Positions 20,786 to 32,194 are shown, counted from the stretch's first letter. The stretch: DNA of 64,000 nucleotides from Nemertoderma westbladi (GCA_032718475.1 JAUCBJ010002847.1:39962-103961), one strand, 5' to 3'. The notes: generated by a model from the sequence alone, not told the origin. Numbers and translations are program-made.

Positions 20786-22414
20786 TAGGGATGCAACAGA
20801 GCTAAAATTTAATCCGGAGCCGGAGCCCGGGGGTTTATCCAGGTTACAATATGAGGTCCGGCCGGACTCGGAGCCGGAGATTTGGGGATTGATAATTCCA
20901 ATTTAATTTTATAGTAGAAGCACACAGATATGAGTTCATGAGACGGTGGGGGGGGGGGGGGGGGGGGGGTGACGCACATTCTTTCTCGGCGAATTAATAA
21001 TTCGCCTCAATGTTAAATTATTAATTAAGGGAAATGAGCCGTTTACAGTGGCATGTTATTCTATAACCAAAACAATAAACTAAATTTAATAGAACAGTTT
21101 GATTAGTTTTATTTTTAGGAGTAATCAGCTGTTATTTGTGTCGATTTCCCGAAATATTGTTATTTCATAAATAAATCGATGGTGTTTTATCATAACGACT
21201 CAAATGTCATTTTTGTCAAAATAGAGTTTTGGTGTTTTTTGGCATATTTAGACTTCTACGAATGTTCTATTAAAGTATTAGATCCTAGAGTTGTTGCGTG
21301 TGCTTGAGTTACAGCGCATTTCAGAAAATTGCATAACCACTCAAATGCCAATTTTATATTAAGTCAAGGGAAACGGCTTTTTTTTTCATGACCACTTCAA
21401 ACAATGCACTGTATTGGTCATGAAGTCCAGGTTTTATGGAGCCGAAGGTGATGGATAGGAGGAAAGATAGTTAGCAGTTCATGAAAAGACTGTCTCGGAC
21501 AGATTTCACTGATTGTTTTGTTCGTATGCCTAACATATTAATAGATATGTCGTTATTAAAAATCACAATAAAGTGAAAAAATTTTGCATAACCACTCAAA
21601 TCCTAAAAAAAACATCGATAAATTGGTTAAATGTCACTAAAAATCCTAATTGTGGTGTTTTACCGCATGAATGATTTATTATCTACCTTATGAAACCAAA
21701 AATTATCTCTTAGGTACCATAGGGGAATTAGAATGTAGAAAAATGCTCCCCTAAACAATTAGGTTTTTGAGTGTTGAGTGGTTATGATAATACACCATCG
21801 AAATATAACATACTAAAAATTATAAATGAAAACTATTGGACACTGTTATAAAAGCAAAGAGCAATTCTTGAATTATTTTATAAATAGTATGTTGTGAATA
21901 AAATAGTTGTAGAATTATAAGTATTTAAACCGATTATTTTACACAAATTCAACAAACTATCAATATAATTTTAATGTTGTTGATAAAATTTTTAATCAAT
22001 TTCACAAGGGAGGTGGTGTCAGAAAACTTAAGAAAAACAAGCTGTACCTGTAACCAATCAGTTTCAAACCACATTTGATTAAGTTAACTAACTATGATAT
22101 TCGCATTATTCATAAATCAAAGAAACTTATTTATTACATGTTAAAAAAGTTATACTTTTTCCCATGTAATACGTGGAAATACTGGACATAACATAGTAAA
22201 ATGTATGGCGTAGGGACTTACTGAGAAATAATGTCGCCCTGTATGTAGCGATTTGGTAGTGCGAAATTAATTTCACACAAATAAATAAAAAACTTTATTA
22301 TTTTATTCGAATTTCAACAACTTTATCTCCGGATTGACTCCGAATTAATATGCCCGGAGCCGGAGCCAGTATAATGGGCCGGAGCTCCGGAGCCGGAGCT
22401 GTGTTGCATCCCTA
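20786..22414. mobile_element. hAT-like non-autonomous element, duplication copy 1
   Basis: The termini are TAGGGATGCAAC and its inverted copy GTTGCATCCCTA, followed inward by inverted CCGGAGCCGGAG tracts. Flanking 8-mers CTAAACAC and ATTAACAC match at 6 of 8 positions, compatible with an aged hAT 8-bp target duplication. Inside are several CATAACCACTCAAAT words, a long G run (~20,948-20,970) and no transposase. The same element occurs in duplication copy 2, so it was inserted before the duplication. Confidence 0.6.
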
Positions 22415-23345
22415 ATTAACACAATAATATCCATAGACTACTATTTTATTGAACGTTAATATTCTATAATATTCTTTATTATTCTATAAAGTTATTCTAC
22501 AGATACTAATTTCTGTGTTATTGTGTATATTGTTTAGGTATTTAGTATTTAGATTAAAATGCCCCATTATATTATGTAACATCAGCTGTTTTAAACGTGT
22601 TTGATAATTTATATATTTTATTCAATTATTAAAAATAAATGGTTAGATATTCCGGTTGACTCTTTGGTTGTAGGAGGAATGTTACACCGACCAAACTTAT
22701 TGCAGTACATATTCATTCGCTGGCTCTATTTTTATATATCCGTATGTTTGTTATGAAATAATTGTACGTATGTTAAAACAATAAAAAATACATTCAATAT
22801 ACAATGTTTATTTTATTGATGTACTTTTTATCCTTAAGTGAATTAAGTTAATGTTAAAAATCGTAAACATGAAAAAAGATTAATGTAAAGTTTTGTGTTA
22901 CAAACATTAACTGTCACTGTTAACTTTTAGTAAGTTCGATTTTAGCTCTCCTAACCCACTAAATTAGATTAATGTTCTAACTGATATTGTTACACCAATT
23001 TGTGACAGAAACTCTTGTTTGTCACAAAATATTAAATGTTTTAAGTAATTAAATAATTTTGTCTCTAAGTTAAGGAAATTAATTTATATTCGCAAAATAT
23101 ATTATGACAATAATATTTAATGATTCGTTTTAAACTAATGCTGAAATCTTTGTTGATACATTTACCTATGAATGTTATGACTTTTGGGTCGAGCCACTAC
23201 ATCTGTTAGCTTTGGCATACACCTTAGTATTGTCCGTCCTTCCATTTCTACTTCCGTTGTTTGAACGTTGTAACCTTGCCGGAACTGTGACCAACTATCA
23301 CAATATTTTAGTCGAATAGAATATAATGTGTTCTATTTATTTTAG

Positions 23346-25151
23346 TTGCCAGCGAAAGTGGAAACAGTCGAGTTTGTATCGATGACTGAGCGCCAACAGC
23401 TGCTCTATTCCACGATGAAACTGAGTCTCGGTAAATCGATACGTAGTGAGGATGGCGGCGCCGGTACAACGTCCATAGCGGGAGCCTTGATGCAACTACG
23501 GAAGGCGGCCAATCACCCACTGCTGCATTGCTCTCTCTACACCGATAAAAAGATCAGCTCCATCGCCAAGGTTATCATTAAAGAGGACGTTAAGGACCGA
23601 TTCCTGGAGCACTGGATCGAGGACTTATCCGTGATGTCCGACTTCGAGATCTACACTGTGTGCAGCAAATACAACTCGTTACGCCGCCAGCAACTTAAAA
23701 CCGAACAAATTATCCAGTCGGGTAAGTTTTCCTATTTGGACGATAAACTCCCCGAGCTGCTGGCTGGCGGTCATTGCGTGTTAATATTCAGTCAGTTCGT
23801 CATCATCCTAGACATAGTTGAGCCGTACTTACAGCACTGCGGTTACCGGTACCTCAGACTGGATGGCTCCACTCCGGTACTTGACAGACAGTCTATGATC
23901 GACGACTTTAATACAGATGATAAACTCTTTATATTCCTGATCTCGACGCGCGCTGGAGGTCTTGGTATCAACCTCACCGCCGCAGATACTGTAATCCTCC
24001 ACGACTTAGACTTCAACCCTTACAACGATAAACAGGCTGAGGACCGATGCCATCGAGTGGGTCAAAATAAGGAAGTTGTAGTCATTAAATTAGTTAGTAA
24101 AGGTACCATAGAGGAAGGGATCAAGTCGATAGCCGATGGTAAGCTGAAGTTGGAGCAGGATATGTGTCTGAGACGCGACGACACAGAGTTTGAGATGGAT
24201 CTGGCTGGGTTGCTGAGGGAAGCCGTTGTCTGTAAAGAGGCGGGAGGAGTCGCCCCCAAGCGTGCGGGGTTGAGGGCAGCCAAAGTGGTTAATCTGGATG
24301 TGAGTAGGGTGAGAGGGATAGATGAGGAGACGCAAGAGGTGGACAGTATAAATAGTGACGATTTAGAAAGCGGCAGGAGCAGTGAGATAGACGAGGGTAA
24401 GGGAGGGAAGGACAAGGCTTCAACAACTGGGGATAAGGACAATGTTTCATCAGCTGGAGAGAAGGACAAGGGTTCATCACCCGGAGAGAAGGACAAGGGT
24501 TCATCAGCTGGAGACAAGGACAGGGGTTCATCAGCTGGAGAGAAGGACACGAGTTCATCAGCTGGAGAGAAGGACAAGGGTTCATCAGCTGGAGAGAAGA
24601 ACAAGGGTTCATCACCCGGGGAGAAGGACAAGAGTTCATCAGCTGGAGAGAAGGACAAGGGTTCATCAGCTGGAGAGAAGGACAAGGGTTCATCACCTAG
24701 AGAGAAGGACAAGGGTTCATCAGCTGAAAAGAATGACAAGGCTTCATCAGCTGAAGAGAAGGACAACGGTTCATCAGCTGAAGAGAAGGACAGGGGTTCA
24801 TCAGCTGGAGAGAATGACAAGGCTTCATCAGCTGGAGAGAGGGACAAGTGTTCATCAGCCGGAGAGAAGGACAAGGGTTCATCAGCTGGAGAGAATGACA
24901 AGGGTTCATCACCCGGAGAGAAGGACAAGGGTTCATCAGCTGGAGAGAAGGACAGGGGTTCATCAGCTGGAGAGAAGGACACAAGTTCATCAGCTGGAGA
25001 GAAGTACAAGGGTTCATCACCCGGAGAGAAGTACAAGGGTAGTAGTATAGGATACATGGAGACGGCATCACGGTCACCCATAGCCCATCATTACCATCCA
25101 TTTCTGGTACTCCGTCCAATCAGAAGCCACCATTTCAACCTTTACCAGTAG
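23346..25151 (+). CDS. SMARCAD1: SMARCAD1-like terminal exon, copy 2, with Polinton-derived C-terminus
   Basis: This is a paralogous copy of the terminal exon with the same acceptor (TATTTATTTTAG) and the same second-lobe helicase motifs (DGSTPVLDRQ, STRAGGLGINL, QAEDRCHRVGQ), all intact. It differs from copy 1 by about a dozen substitutions, several losing an arginine (HRSLY to HCSLY, GHRVL to GHCVL, QHRGY to QHCGY). The 9-residue repeat tail is longer here and has no stop inside it. The Polinton inserted in the tail at 25,041, so the frame runs on through ~36 codons of its inverted repeat to a TAG at 25,149. If spliced from the exon at 5,394 it would be an alternative last exon; otherwise it is a non-expressed duplicate. 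The reading frame is intact and the catalytic motifs are unharmed. Confidence 0.8.
   Translation: MPAKVETVEFVSMTERQQLLYSTMKLSLGKSIRSEDGGAGTTSIAGALMQLRKAANHPLLHCSLYTDKKISSIAKVIIKEDVKDRFLEHWIEDLSVMSDFEIYTVCSKYNSLRRQQLKTEQIIQSGKFSYLDDKLPELLAGGHCVLIFSQFVIILDIVEPYLQHCGYRYLRLDGSTPVLDRQSMIDDFNTDDKLFIFLISTRAGGLGINLTAADTVILHDLDFNPYNDKQAEDRCHRVGQNKEVVVIKLVSKGTIEEGIKSIADGKLKLEQDMCLRRDDTEFEMDLAGLLREAVVCKEAGGVAPKRAGLRAAKVVNLDVSRVRGIDEETQEVDSINSDDLESGRSSEIDEGKGGKDKASTTGDKDNVSSAGEKDKGSSPGEKDKGSSAGDKDRGSSAGEKDTSSSAGEKDKGSSAGEKNKGSSPGEKDKSSSAGEKDKGSSAGEKDKGSSPREKDKGSSAEKNDKASSAEEKDNGSSAEEKDRGSSAGENDKASSAGERDKCSSAGEKDKGSSAGENDKGSSPGEKDKGSSAGEKDRGSSAGEKDTSSSAGEKYKGSSPGEKYKGSSIGYMETASRSPIAHHYHPFLVLRPIRSHHFNLYQ
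24430..25040. repeat. 27-bp minisatellite, copy 2, left part
   Basis: The array is the same 27-bp unit as in copy 1, here wholly in frame with the upstream helicase. It is cut at 25,040 by the Polinton and continues at 45,485-45,632. Variant units (GAGAATGAC, CCCGGAGAG, GAAGTACAAG) differ in order from copy 1, so the arrays have rearranged since duplication. Confidence 0.92.
25035..25040. repeat. Polinton target-site duplication, left (AAGGGT)
   Basis: AAGGGT directly precedes the element's AGTAG terminus. The identical hexamer follows the right terminus at 45,485-45,490. Six-base duplications are the rule for Polinton/Maverick integration (established knowledge). Confidence 0.93.
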
Positions 25152-25489
25152 TCGTTAGTATTTCAGCCAATCAGATGTCAGCATTTCATTCGTAACCATG
25201 GCAACTTCTCAAGTTCCCGCATCTTCCGCTAGAGGCGTTATTAGTCACCCAGCGCTAGTACTCCGTCCAATCACCAACCTTTATTTTACAGACGCTAGAG
25301 GTGTCTACAGGTAACTTCTACTATTTTTCACCAGTAACTAAATTTAATTTCGCAATTTTTCAGCAACCAGTATTTTTATATTCACTAACCTTTATTTTAC
25401 AGACGCTAGAGGTGTCTACAGGTAACTTCTACTATTTTTCACCAGTAACTAAATTTAATTTTGCAATTTTTCAGATAACAAAATATTCA
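25041..25489 (+). repeat. Polinton left terminal inverted repeat
   Basis: About 449 bp, from AGTAGTATAGGATACATGGA to AACAAAATATTCA, are mirrored at 45,037-45,484. The inner part holds a directly duplicated ~73-bp segment (GACGCTAGAGGTGTCTACAG and following) at 25,290 and 25,402, present in both termini. The outer end supplies the last codons of the disrupted SMARCAD1 copy. 25,490-26,019 is AT-rich leader with no gene, with a possible TATA (CATATAAACC) about 70 bp before the first gene. Confidence 0.94.
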
Positions 25490-26019
25490 ACCGGATTCGA
25501 ACTCGGGACTGATACAACCCCTCACAACTCGCCACTCACTCTCCCATCCAACCACAAGAGAAAAAGGCAATAAATATCCGAGTTATACCATAGCCATTGA
25601 ATTCTTCATCTTCAACTCTAGTGGCAGATGTTTATAAATAACATCTAGTCCCTTAACATAATTACTATAGCATAGAATACATTAATTCGACTATTAATAA
25701 TAATCGATTTCTTTTATCATTGTATATATGTAACTGGTCGATCAACTAAGTTGAATATAAGTTAAAATAATAGGACTAGCATTGTTCTCGTTGCATCTGT
25801 TACTCGTTACTGCTATTTCACTCTCTAACTCACGCTAATGTAATAAATCAATCATTAACCTAGAAGGATAATTTTAGCTGTACACGTTGCATCTGTTACA
25901 CGAAGCTACTATATTCCTCACTGTAAGTCACTCTGTTGTATTAAAGCAACCATATAAACCGAAATTTTACATTCTAATAATCATTTAGTTTTATTTTTAA
26001 AATAGTTTTCATTCTAATT

Positions 26020-27063
26020 ATGGATTTATTTAAAAAAAGTTCAAGCAATACTTGGAAATTTACATGTAATAAATATACCTGTAGTATTGTTTATGGCAAG
26101 TACTTTATATTACACTCAAGCGATAACAATGTAACAACGTGCTTCTCTTACCAGGATACACTCTACCTTCTAGACGTCTTAGAAATATTAATCAACCGAC
26201 AAAAGGAATCATCAGTTTCAAGAGGTAATATTTATCCTAATATAGAATTTACAAGAGGAAATTTAAATATTTCCACCTGTGTTATTACTGAAAACGTATA
26301 TATTCAGAAGCGAGGCAAATGTCAAATTCTAAACAAATCACTCATTAATTTATTGCTTCAGAGTAAGACAGAAATATTAGAATTGTTATCACCACCTCTC
26401 GAAATAATAAATCAGTGTTCTGTTGTTAATTTAACCAACCCATCTTTTGTTGGGTTTGTAAGCAAATATAAAGGAACGGCTTATATAGGACTATGGGAGA
26501 TTTCAGTTAGATATTCTGATGCTATTTGTCTTAGGTATTATAATGGGTTTAACTTAACAGCATCGGAAGTAAATTCATTGTGGTATGAATGGAATTATGA
26601 AATTAGTAACGAAGGTGTCTTTTCAGAGCTAGATACAAGCGATAAAGCTTTATCTAACCAACTTAAAGTAAAAAATAAATGTACAAGAAAAAAAGTAATT
26701 ATTACAGACAAGGAAAGCAAATATTTACAGTTACATTATGATAAAGACATACCTCATATAGAGTTTCTCTATGATATGATGGAAAATGTTTCATCATCTG
26801 ATATAGCAGACGGTTTCGTGATTCTACATCAACCAATTTGGAAGTTTAAGGTTAATAAGTCATTTCCAGAAACAGTTTCATCCACATTTAATCCAAAGAC
26901 ATACATCGAAGAGACATCAAGTGATAGAAAGCGCAGATCCACATCACAAACATCTTCCATTCCCAACAATGATTCTATACCTACAAAGAAAATAAAAGTT
27001 ACAAAAGCAAGTGAAGAGGTAGCAGATTACAATAAGGAACATATAAAAACAGTATCAGATTGA
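26020..27063 (+). CDS. Unknown Polinton protein, 347 aa, possibly with PC4-like beta-beta-alpha repeats
   Basis: This is the first gene of the rightward block, just inside the left inverted repeat. It has no certain homologue. Three segments share a pattern of short beta strands followed by a polar turn and a leucine-rich helix: residues ~20-58 (YGKYFILHS...YLLDVLEIL), ~90-122 (ENVYIQKRG...LINLLLQSK) and ~146-192 (YKGTAYIGLWEI...GFNLTASEVNSLW). The third resembles the PC4/Sub1 single-stranded-DNA-binding fold, in which a strand-rich sheet is followed by a G(I/F)xLT turn and helix; this is a weak, by-eye likeness. The C-terminal ~50 residues are polar, with basic clusters (RKRR, KKIKVTK) that could be a nuclear localisation signal. 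The frame is intact. It could instead be an unrelated replication accessory or early protein. Confidence 0.75.
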   Translation: MDLFKKSSSNTWKFTCNKYTCSIVYGKYFILHSSDNNVTTCFSYQDTLYLLDVLEILINRQKESSVSRGNIYPNIEFTRGNLNISTCVITENVYIQKRGKCQILNKSLINLLLQSKTEILELLSPPLEIINQCSVVNLTNPSFVGFVSKYKGTAYIGLWEISVRYSDAICLRYYNGFNLTASEVNSLWYEWNYEISNEGVFSELDTSDKALSNQLKVKNKCTRKKVIITDKESKYLQLHYDKDIPHIEFLYDMMENVSSSDIADGFVILHQPIWKFKVNKSFPETVSSTFNPKTYIEETSSDRKRRSTSQTSSIPNNDSIPTKKIKVTKASEEVADYNKEHIKTVSD

Positions 27064-27613
27064 TTTATTATTAACTAGAGACTTTTTTTCAGTTTTACAC
27101 TAATTAGTAAAGGTAACTTTTTAACACAAAGCATGATTATTATAAAGTATTTACATGTAAAGGTGACTTTATTGAGTAAATATTGGTGATAGTTTATATT
27201 TTAATGTGAGCACAGGATTATGTATAAAACATTCGCATGTAAATGCGTGAGTTTACACCATCATAATAAAACATTAGCATGTAAAACCTACTTTATCAAT
27301 GAAAATTAAAAACGCATTATGTACATCTTGGTTTAGACTTGATTTTATTATAAAGAATTCAGTTGTAAAAGCAACTTTATTTATGATGTTAGTTTCCCAA
27401 TGTAACTGTTATTTATGATTGGTTAGTCTAAGTAGAAACTTGAAATATATTTAAAGAACTCAACTGATTCAATCGAGCTCATTCTGAAAATATTAAATTA
27501 ATTAAAGTTTAGATATTATATTTTATTTGTGTTGAGTAGCTTATGAATTTTTTTTAATTATATATATAACAATATTCATATTAATTTTAAATTGTTTTTA
27601 GGATAATAAAGAG
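27064..27613. other. AT-rich spacer with degenerate short repeats between Polinton genes
   Basis: No gene is visible. A loose unit of the form ATAAAACATTxGCATGTAAA...ACTTTAT recurs about five times between 27,110 and 27,400. It lies directly before the DNA polymerase gene and could be regulatory or simply decayed repeat DNA. Confidence 0.4.
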
Positions 27614-27875
27614 ATGGATAAACAATGGAAATGTCCATTTTGTCCTCTTCAAATTTCTAAACATAACTATTTACGCCACCTAGGACGCATTTTGAAGGTT
27701 ATTCTTGTTTTAAGTGTCACGTTTTCACACCTACAGAAGAAATATGTAAACGACATGAATCAACTACGGGATGTAAAGAAATGAAGTTTTGCGTGTATGA
27801 AAAAACATGCCCTACTTGTAATAAATAGTATTTATATGAGAATTACTTACGTCACGACTGTCACCAACGTTATGT

Positions 27876-27912
<37 letters not shown>

Positions 27913-30900
27913 GTTAGACCACCACGGAACCAAAACAATACTATCATATCTAGAAAAAGACTGAAATCTGGTCAAGGTTCATCAATTTTTAACATCGAAC
28001 GAGCCGCACACGATAACCGTTTAGAAATCTATGTTTACAATCTTCCGGATGATGAAGATTTTCCTGATATTCATTCATCATTAATTAAAATTCAACCTCA
28101 CATCCAAACTTTATTATTAGGAAAACTTAGCGAAATGAATGTACTTAGACCCTGGCTAGGTGTAAATATACTCATGTATCGATCACATTTTTCAGAGGGT
28201 GATCAAGAAGAAGCTTTCTATTTTAGTTCTTCAGGTGGTGCAGTTAATACCGTAGATTCACATGAAAGTTTTGACACATGGTTTGAGTATGTATTAGAAA
28301 AATTAATGGAAAAAATAGCCATGTTTAACACTCGTGGCTCAGGGTGGCGTGTTAAATCTTTATTAAGGGTTGAAATTAAAGTAGCTGAATCCAAGTGTAG
28401 GTCACTGGAATATAAGGGACATGGTTATATGGAGTTACCTAAGGCTCTAGCGTGTAAACAATGTGTTATAAATATACAAACGGCTGATAATGATTGTTTT
28501 AAATGGGCAATTATAGCTACAAAATTTAGTAGCAAAGTGAAGATAAACAAAAACCGTACTTCATCGTACAAAAATTATATGAGTCATTTTATTTTTGACA
28601 ACGGTCACAAAGATTATCCAACAGAATGGAAGCTTGCAATTAAACTTTTTGAAAAACAGAATTCAGCATATATAATTAATTTATTACTCTACAACAACAA
28701 TCGAGTATCTATATTAAGACAGGCACCATTTAGTAAAATCACTCCAGATAAAGAGTTATTGAATATATTACTTGTAAAAAATAAGAGCACGAGTAAACAA
28801 TCACATTATGTTTGCATAACTAACTTGAATCGATTGCTGAATACGAGAGCTCTTCATACTCGTGGTAGGCATTTTTGTGAACGGTGTTTGGCTCCTTTCT
28901 ACACCAATGATGTTCTAGAACGTCACCGTCTTGCTTGTTATCGAGGAAAAAGTCAAGTTGAGAAGCTACCGTCTGAAAAAAGAACTTACATTAGCTTTAG
29001 AAATTTAGACAGAACATTACCAGCATTGTTTGTAATATATTTTGACATAGAATCTATTTTGGAGCCAGCCACCAACAGTAAATTTATTCAGAATCATATT
29101 CCATGCGCTGTAAGTTATTTAATTGTTCCTAGTAGTGAATTAATCAATCCACCAAAATTTTATTTGAAGACCTTTACAAAAACAATCGACAACAACTGTA
29201 TTCAAGACTTTTTAGACTCTGTATATAATGACATCACCCAATTATATAAGTGGTCTGAAACCTATACGAGACAGAAGATGATATTTAATGATGTAGATAA
29301 GTTAAGTTTTTGGAAAGCTAAAACTTGCTTTTATTGCAATGTTTTATTTAAGGTTAAGTCTGAGAAAAACAAACATCACTCACATATTACTGGTAACTAT
29401 ATAGCAGCCGCTTGTAACGCATGTAACCGTTCTTTATCATTGAAACGACACATGTATATACTCGCTGCACACAACTGCAATCACTACGATTTGCATTTTT
29501 TTTTGCAAGTTGGTTTTACCAACAATAGATATTCCGATTGGGATATAAAGGTAATCCCTAAAAATTCTGAAAGGTATATTTCACTAAGTATGCATATACC
29601 GGTGAAAGGGGAAAAAACTAAAATCGAGCTACGTGTCTTAAACACATATCAATTTTTATCCTTTTCCCTAAGTACTTTAGTTGATTGTTCAACAAAGGAT
29701 ATAGACAGCGAAGATATAACATCAGTTCTACCAATTACTGAACAGCAAATGAAATATTTTTATCCAAATTTAAATAATGCAACAATTAAACGAAAAGGTA
29801 TATTTCCCTACGAGTATCTGACAGATTTAAATAAATTAAATGATTCGAAATTACCATCAATAGACAAATTTTATAGTAAATTAACACAAAATACCTGTAC
29901 ACCCGAGGAATATAGTTTTGCCAATGCATTATGGAGTCAGTTTGACTGCTCGAATCTCAAGGATTATCTTTTAGCATACTTAAAACTCGATGTTTGTCTC
30001 CTCGCTGATATATTTGAGAACTTTAGGAGAGTATGTAGACAAAACTACAAATTAGAAGTAGTTTATTATTGTAGTATCGCAGCTTTCACATATGATTGCG
30101 CCCTGAAATACAATAAATGTAAGTTAGCATTAATAAAAGACTACCAAACATATAGAGATTTTGAAGCATCTATTAGAGGAGGGGTTTCATTCTGTCGAAA
30201 GCATTACATAGAATCAAATATACCAGATACTGATAATTATGATCCAAGCAAGGAAGAGTGTCATATTTTCAATATAGATTTTAATTCCTTGTATTCAGGT
30301 AATTTAAGTAAAAAGCTACCTGTTTCAGGTTTTGAACAAGTCAACATTACATATTTAGAGAATGCCACTCCAGAAGAACTAATAAACTATTTAACTAATC
30401 TTAATACTGAAGGTGATATTGGGTTTTTCTTAATTTGCGATTTGAAATATCCCAAAGATATTCATGATCGTACATTAGAACTACCCTTAGCCCCAGAACA
30501 TTTAAGTATAAATGAGACAATGCTTTCACCATATATGAGGGAACAATATAATCATGTATGTAAACAAAGAGGTACTAATAGCAAGTATAAGATGTATGCA
30601 CCAAAACTTATGTTGACACAATTCGATAAATAATTCTATCATGTAAATTTAAAACTGTTAAAATTTTATATAAAACAAGGTTTAATTGTTACTAAGCTCC
30701 ATAAATTGTATTCTTTCCATCAAGAGTTTGTATTTAAATCCTATATAGATTTTAATATTAATCAAAGGCGCCTAGCAAAAAGTTATATTGAAACAGCTGT
30801 TGCGAAATTGCTGAACAATTCGTTATATGGTAAAACAATAGAGAATATAAGGAATCGATGCAACTTTCGTATCGCTAATAGCAATGATAAATGCGACCAG

Positions 30901-31659
30901 TTGGTGAAACGAATTAATCATGAACAATTTATGATTTATAACGATTCCTTATCGGGACATTTATTAGTGAAAGACTCTGTAACTCTCGATAAACCAGTCT
31001 ATGTAGGTAGTACTGTCTTGGACTTGGCTAAATTGGATATGTATGAGTTGTATTACAATGAATTGCTACCTATTGAGAAAGAATTAAACTGCCGAATTGA
31101 AATTGTAGCATCAGATACGGACTCTTTAATAGGTTGTTACTATAATACATCGCATAATAATTTTTTAAAAGCCTTAATTAAAAATAATATTCTAGATACA
31201 TCCAATTACCCCAAGGATCACCTTCTCTACAGCGATAAAAATAAATCCAGGCTCTATTACTGTAAAGATGAACTAGCCTCACGTGAAATTAAACAAGCGA
31301 TATTTTTAAGACCAAAATTATATTCAATTTTAGAATGGAATGAATCCAATATACGACGGGCAAAAGGAATAACAAGAGCTGTCGTGGATAAAAATATTTG
31401 CCACGAAGATTATTTAAGAGCATATAACTCAAACGAAGAAATTTCCAAGGAAACGATTCAATTTCAGAGCCAATTACACAAAGTGTACACTGTAGCACGA
31501 GATAAGTTTGCTCTCAGTGCATTTGATGATAAACTTTATTGGGTTAATAAAAATCATTCGCTTCCCTGGGGTCACTATCAAACAAAGGTCGAAAAACCTA
31601 TTAAAAAAATAAATATACCAATTTATCGGGAGCCAAACAATGAACTATCAGATAGTTAA
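27614..31659 (+). pseudogene. Protein-primed family B DNA polymerase (pPolB), broken by a frameshift and two stops
   Basis: The enzyme replicates the element from terminal protein-primed ends. Translation probably began at 27,614 with a cysteine/histidine-rich N-terminus (CPFC...H...RH, then CFKCH, CPTC...HDC). A one-base frameshift lies near 27,690, a TAG at 27,826 and a TAA at 30,631; the frame is otherwise continuous from about 27,700 to 31,659. A TA microsatellite (27,876-27,912) lies within it. Numbered from the Met at 28,135, the exonuclease motifs are Exo I FDIES (Asp304/Glu306), Exo II HNCNHYD (~446-452) and Exo III YLKLD (Tyr615/Asp619). Polymerase motif A is DFNSLY (Asp715). Motif B (NNSLYG, ~30,815) and motif C (SDTDS, 31,111) lie after the 30,631 stop. 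The C-terminus (LPWGHYQ) matches the usual end of Polinton polymerases. All catalytic residues are present, so inactivation is recent in type: point stops and one small indel. Confidence 0.93.
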
Positions 31660-32194
31660 TAAGAATGTAAGTTGCCAGCAAGTGTCAGCGATTAATTTTA
31701 AAGAATTAAAAAATCAATTATCTGGTAAACACATACTCAAACCAAATCAGTTTATATATAAGATATTTGGTGCCATATTATTAATATTTAAAAATGGTCG
31801 TATTACATTATTAGGCAGTAAGTATAATTTCCAAAAAGTAAAAAAGCATATATTTGATAAAACTAGTATTAATTTGATTTTAAAATCTGTTAATTTATGT
31901 ACTTATATTTTTAGTATTAAGTCTGTAGTCTATAGGTTATTGATAAACAATACCAGGTTTTATGTTGTCTTTGATAATGTGCAACTTCAAGTTATATATG
32001 AACCTGAAATTTTTAATAATTGCAAAATAAGAATAAATAATACCGTAGTCATTTGCTGCTTTCATACCGGTAAATGTACTTTAATGTGTTCACCTAGCAA
32101 ATTTCATATTTATTACCCTATATTTAGTAAACTTGTTAATTATTTATTAATGTTTGGTGTTGTGACTTTAGGTGTAGAATATATTGGTGATTAG
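31640..32194 (+). CDS. TATA-binding-protein-like protein (two-repeat core)
   Basis: This 184-codon gene starts 20 bp inside the polymerase 3' end, in another frame, and is intact. Its length equals the conserved TBP core (~180 aa), and it shows an internal two-fold repeat about 91 residues apart. Repeat 1 reads NQF...ILLIFKNGRITLLGSK (residues 36-61). Repeat 2 reads YEPEIFNNCKIRI then VVICCFHTGKCTLMCS (120-151). TBP has YEPELFPG and LIF.SGK.V.TGAK at these places. Phenylalanines at 38, 50, 125 and 141 align with the four DNA-intercalating Phe of TBP. The F38-F50 spacing is ~5 residues shorter than usual, the repeat-2 spacing is nearly normal, and repeat 2 has Cys for the conserved Gly. By analogy it would bind promoter DNA and recruit host or element transcription machinery in the nucleus. 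The assignment is by eye; a divergent unrelated alpha-beta protein is possible. Confidence 0.65.
   Translation: MNYQIVNKNVSCQQVSAINFKELKNQLSGKHILKPNQFIYKIFGAILLIFKNGRITLLGSKYNFQKVKKHIFDKTSINLILKSVNLCTYIFSIKSVVYRLLINNTRFYVVFDNVQLQVIYEPEIFNNCKIRINNTVVICCFHTGKCTLMCSPSKFHIYYPIFSKLVNYLLMFGVVTLGVEYIGD

Larger units (their letters stand above)
17906..23280 (+). repeat. Tandem segmental duplication, copy 1 (5.4 kb)
   Basis: The unit starts GGAACTGTGACCAACTATCA and ends at TTGAACGTTGTAACCTTGCC, where the second unit starts with the same sequence (23,281). It contains the last intron's 3' end with its splice acceptor, the terminal SMARCAD1 exon, the 27-bp minisatellite, a hAT-like element and about 0.9 kb of AT-rich 3' flank (22,415-23,280) with no gene. 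Nucleotide identity to copy 2 is very high across coding and non-coding parts, so the duplication is fairly recent. Confidence 0.93.

Noticed and set aside
31289-31498. Minus-strand frame across the polymerase
   Set aside because: It is a shadow of the conserved polymerase frame, which carries motif C in the correct strand.
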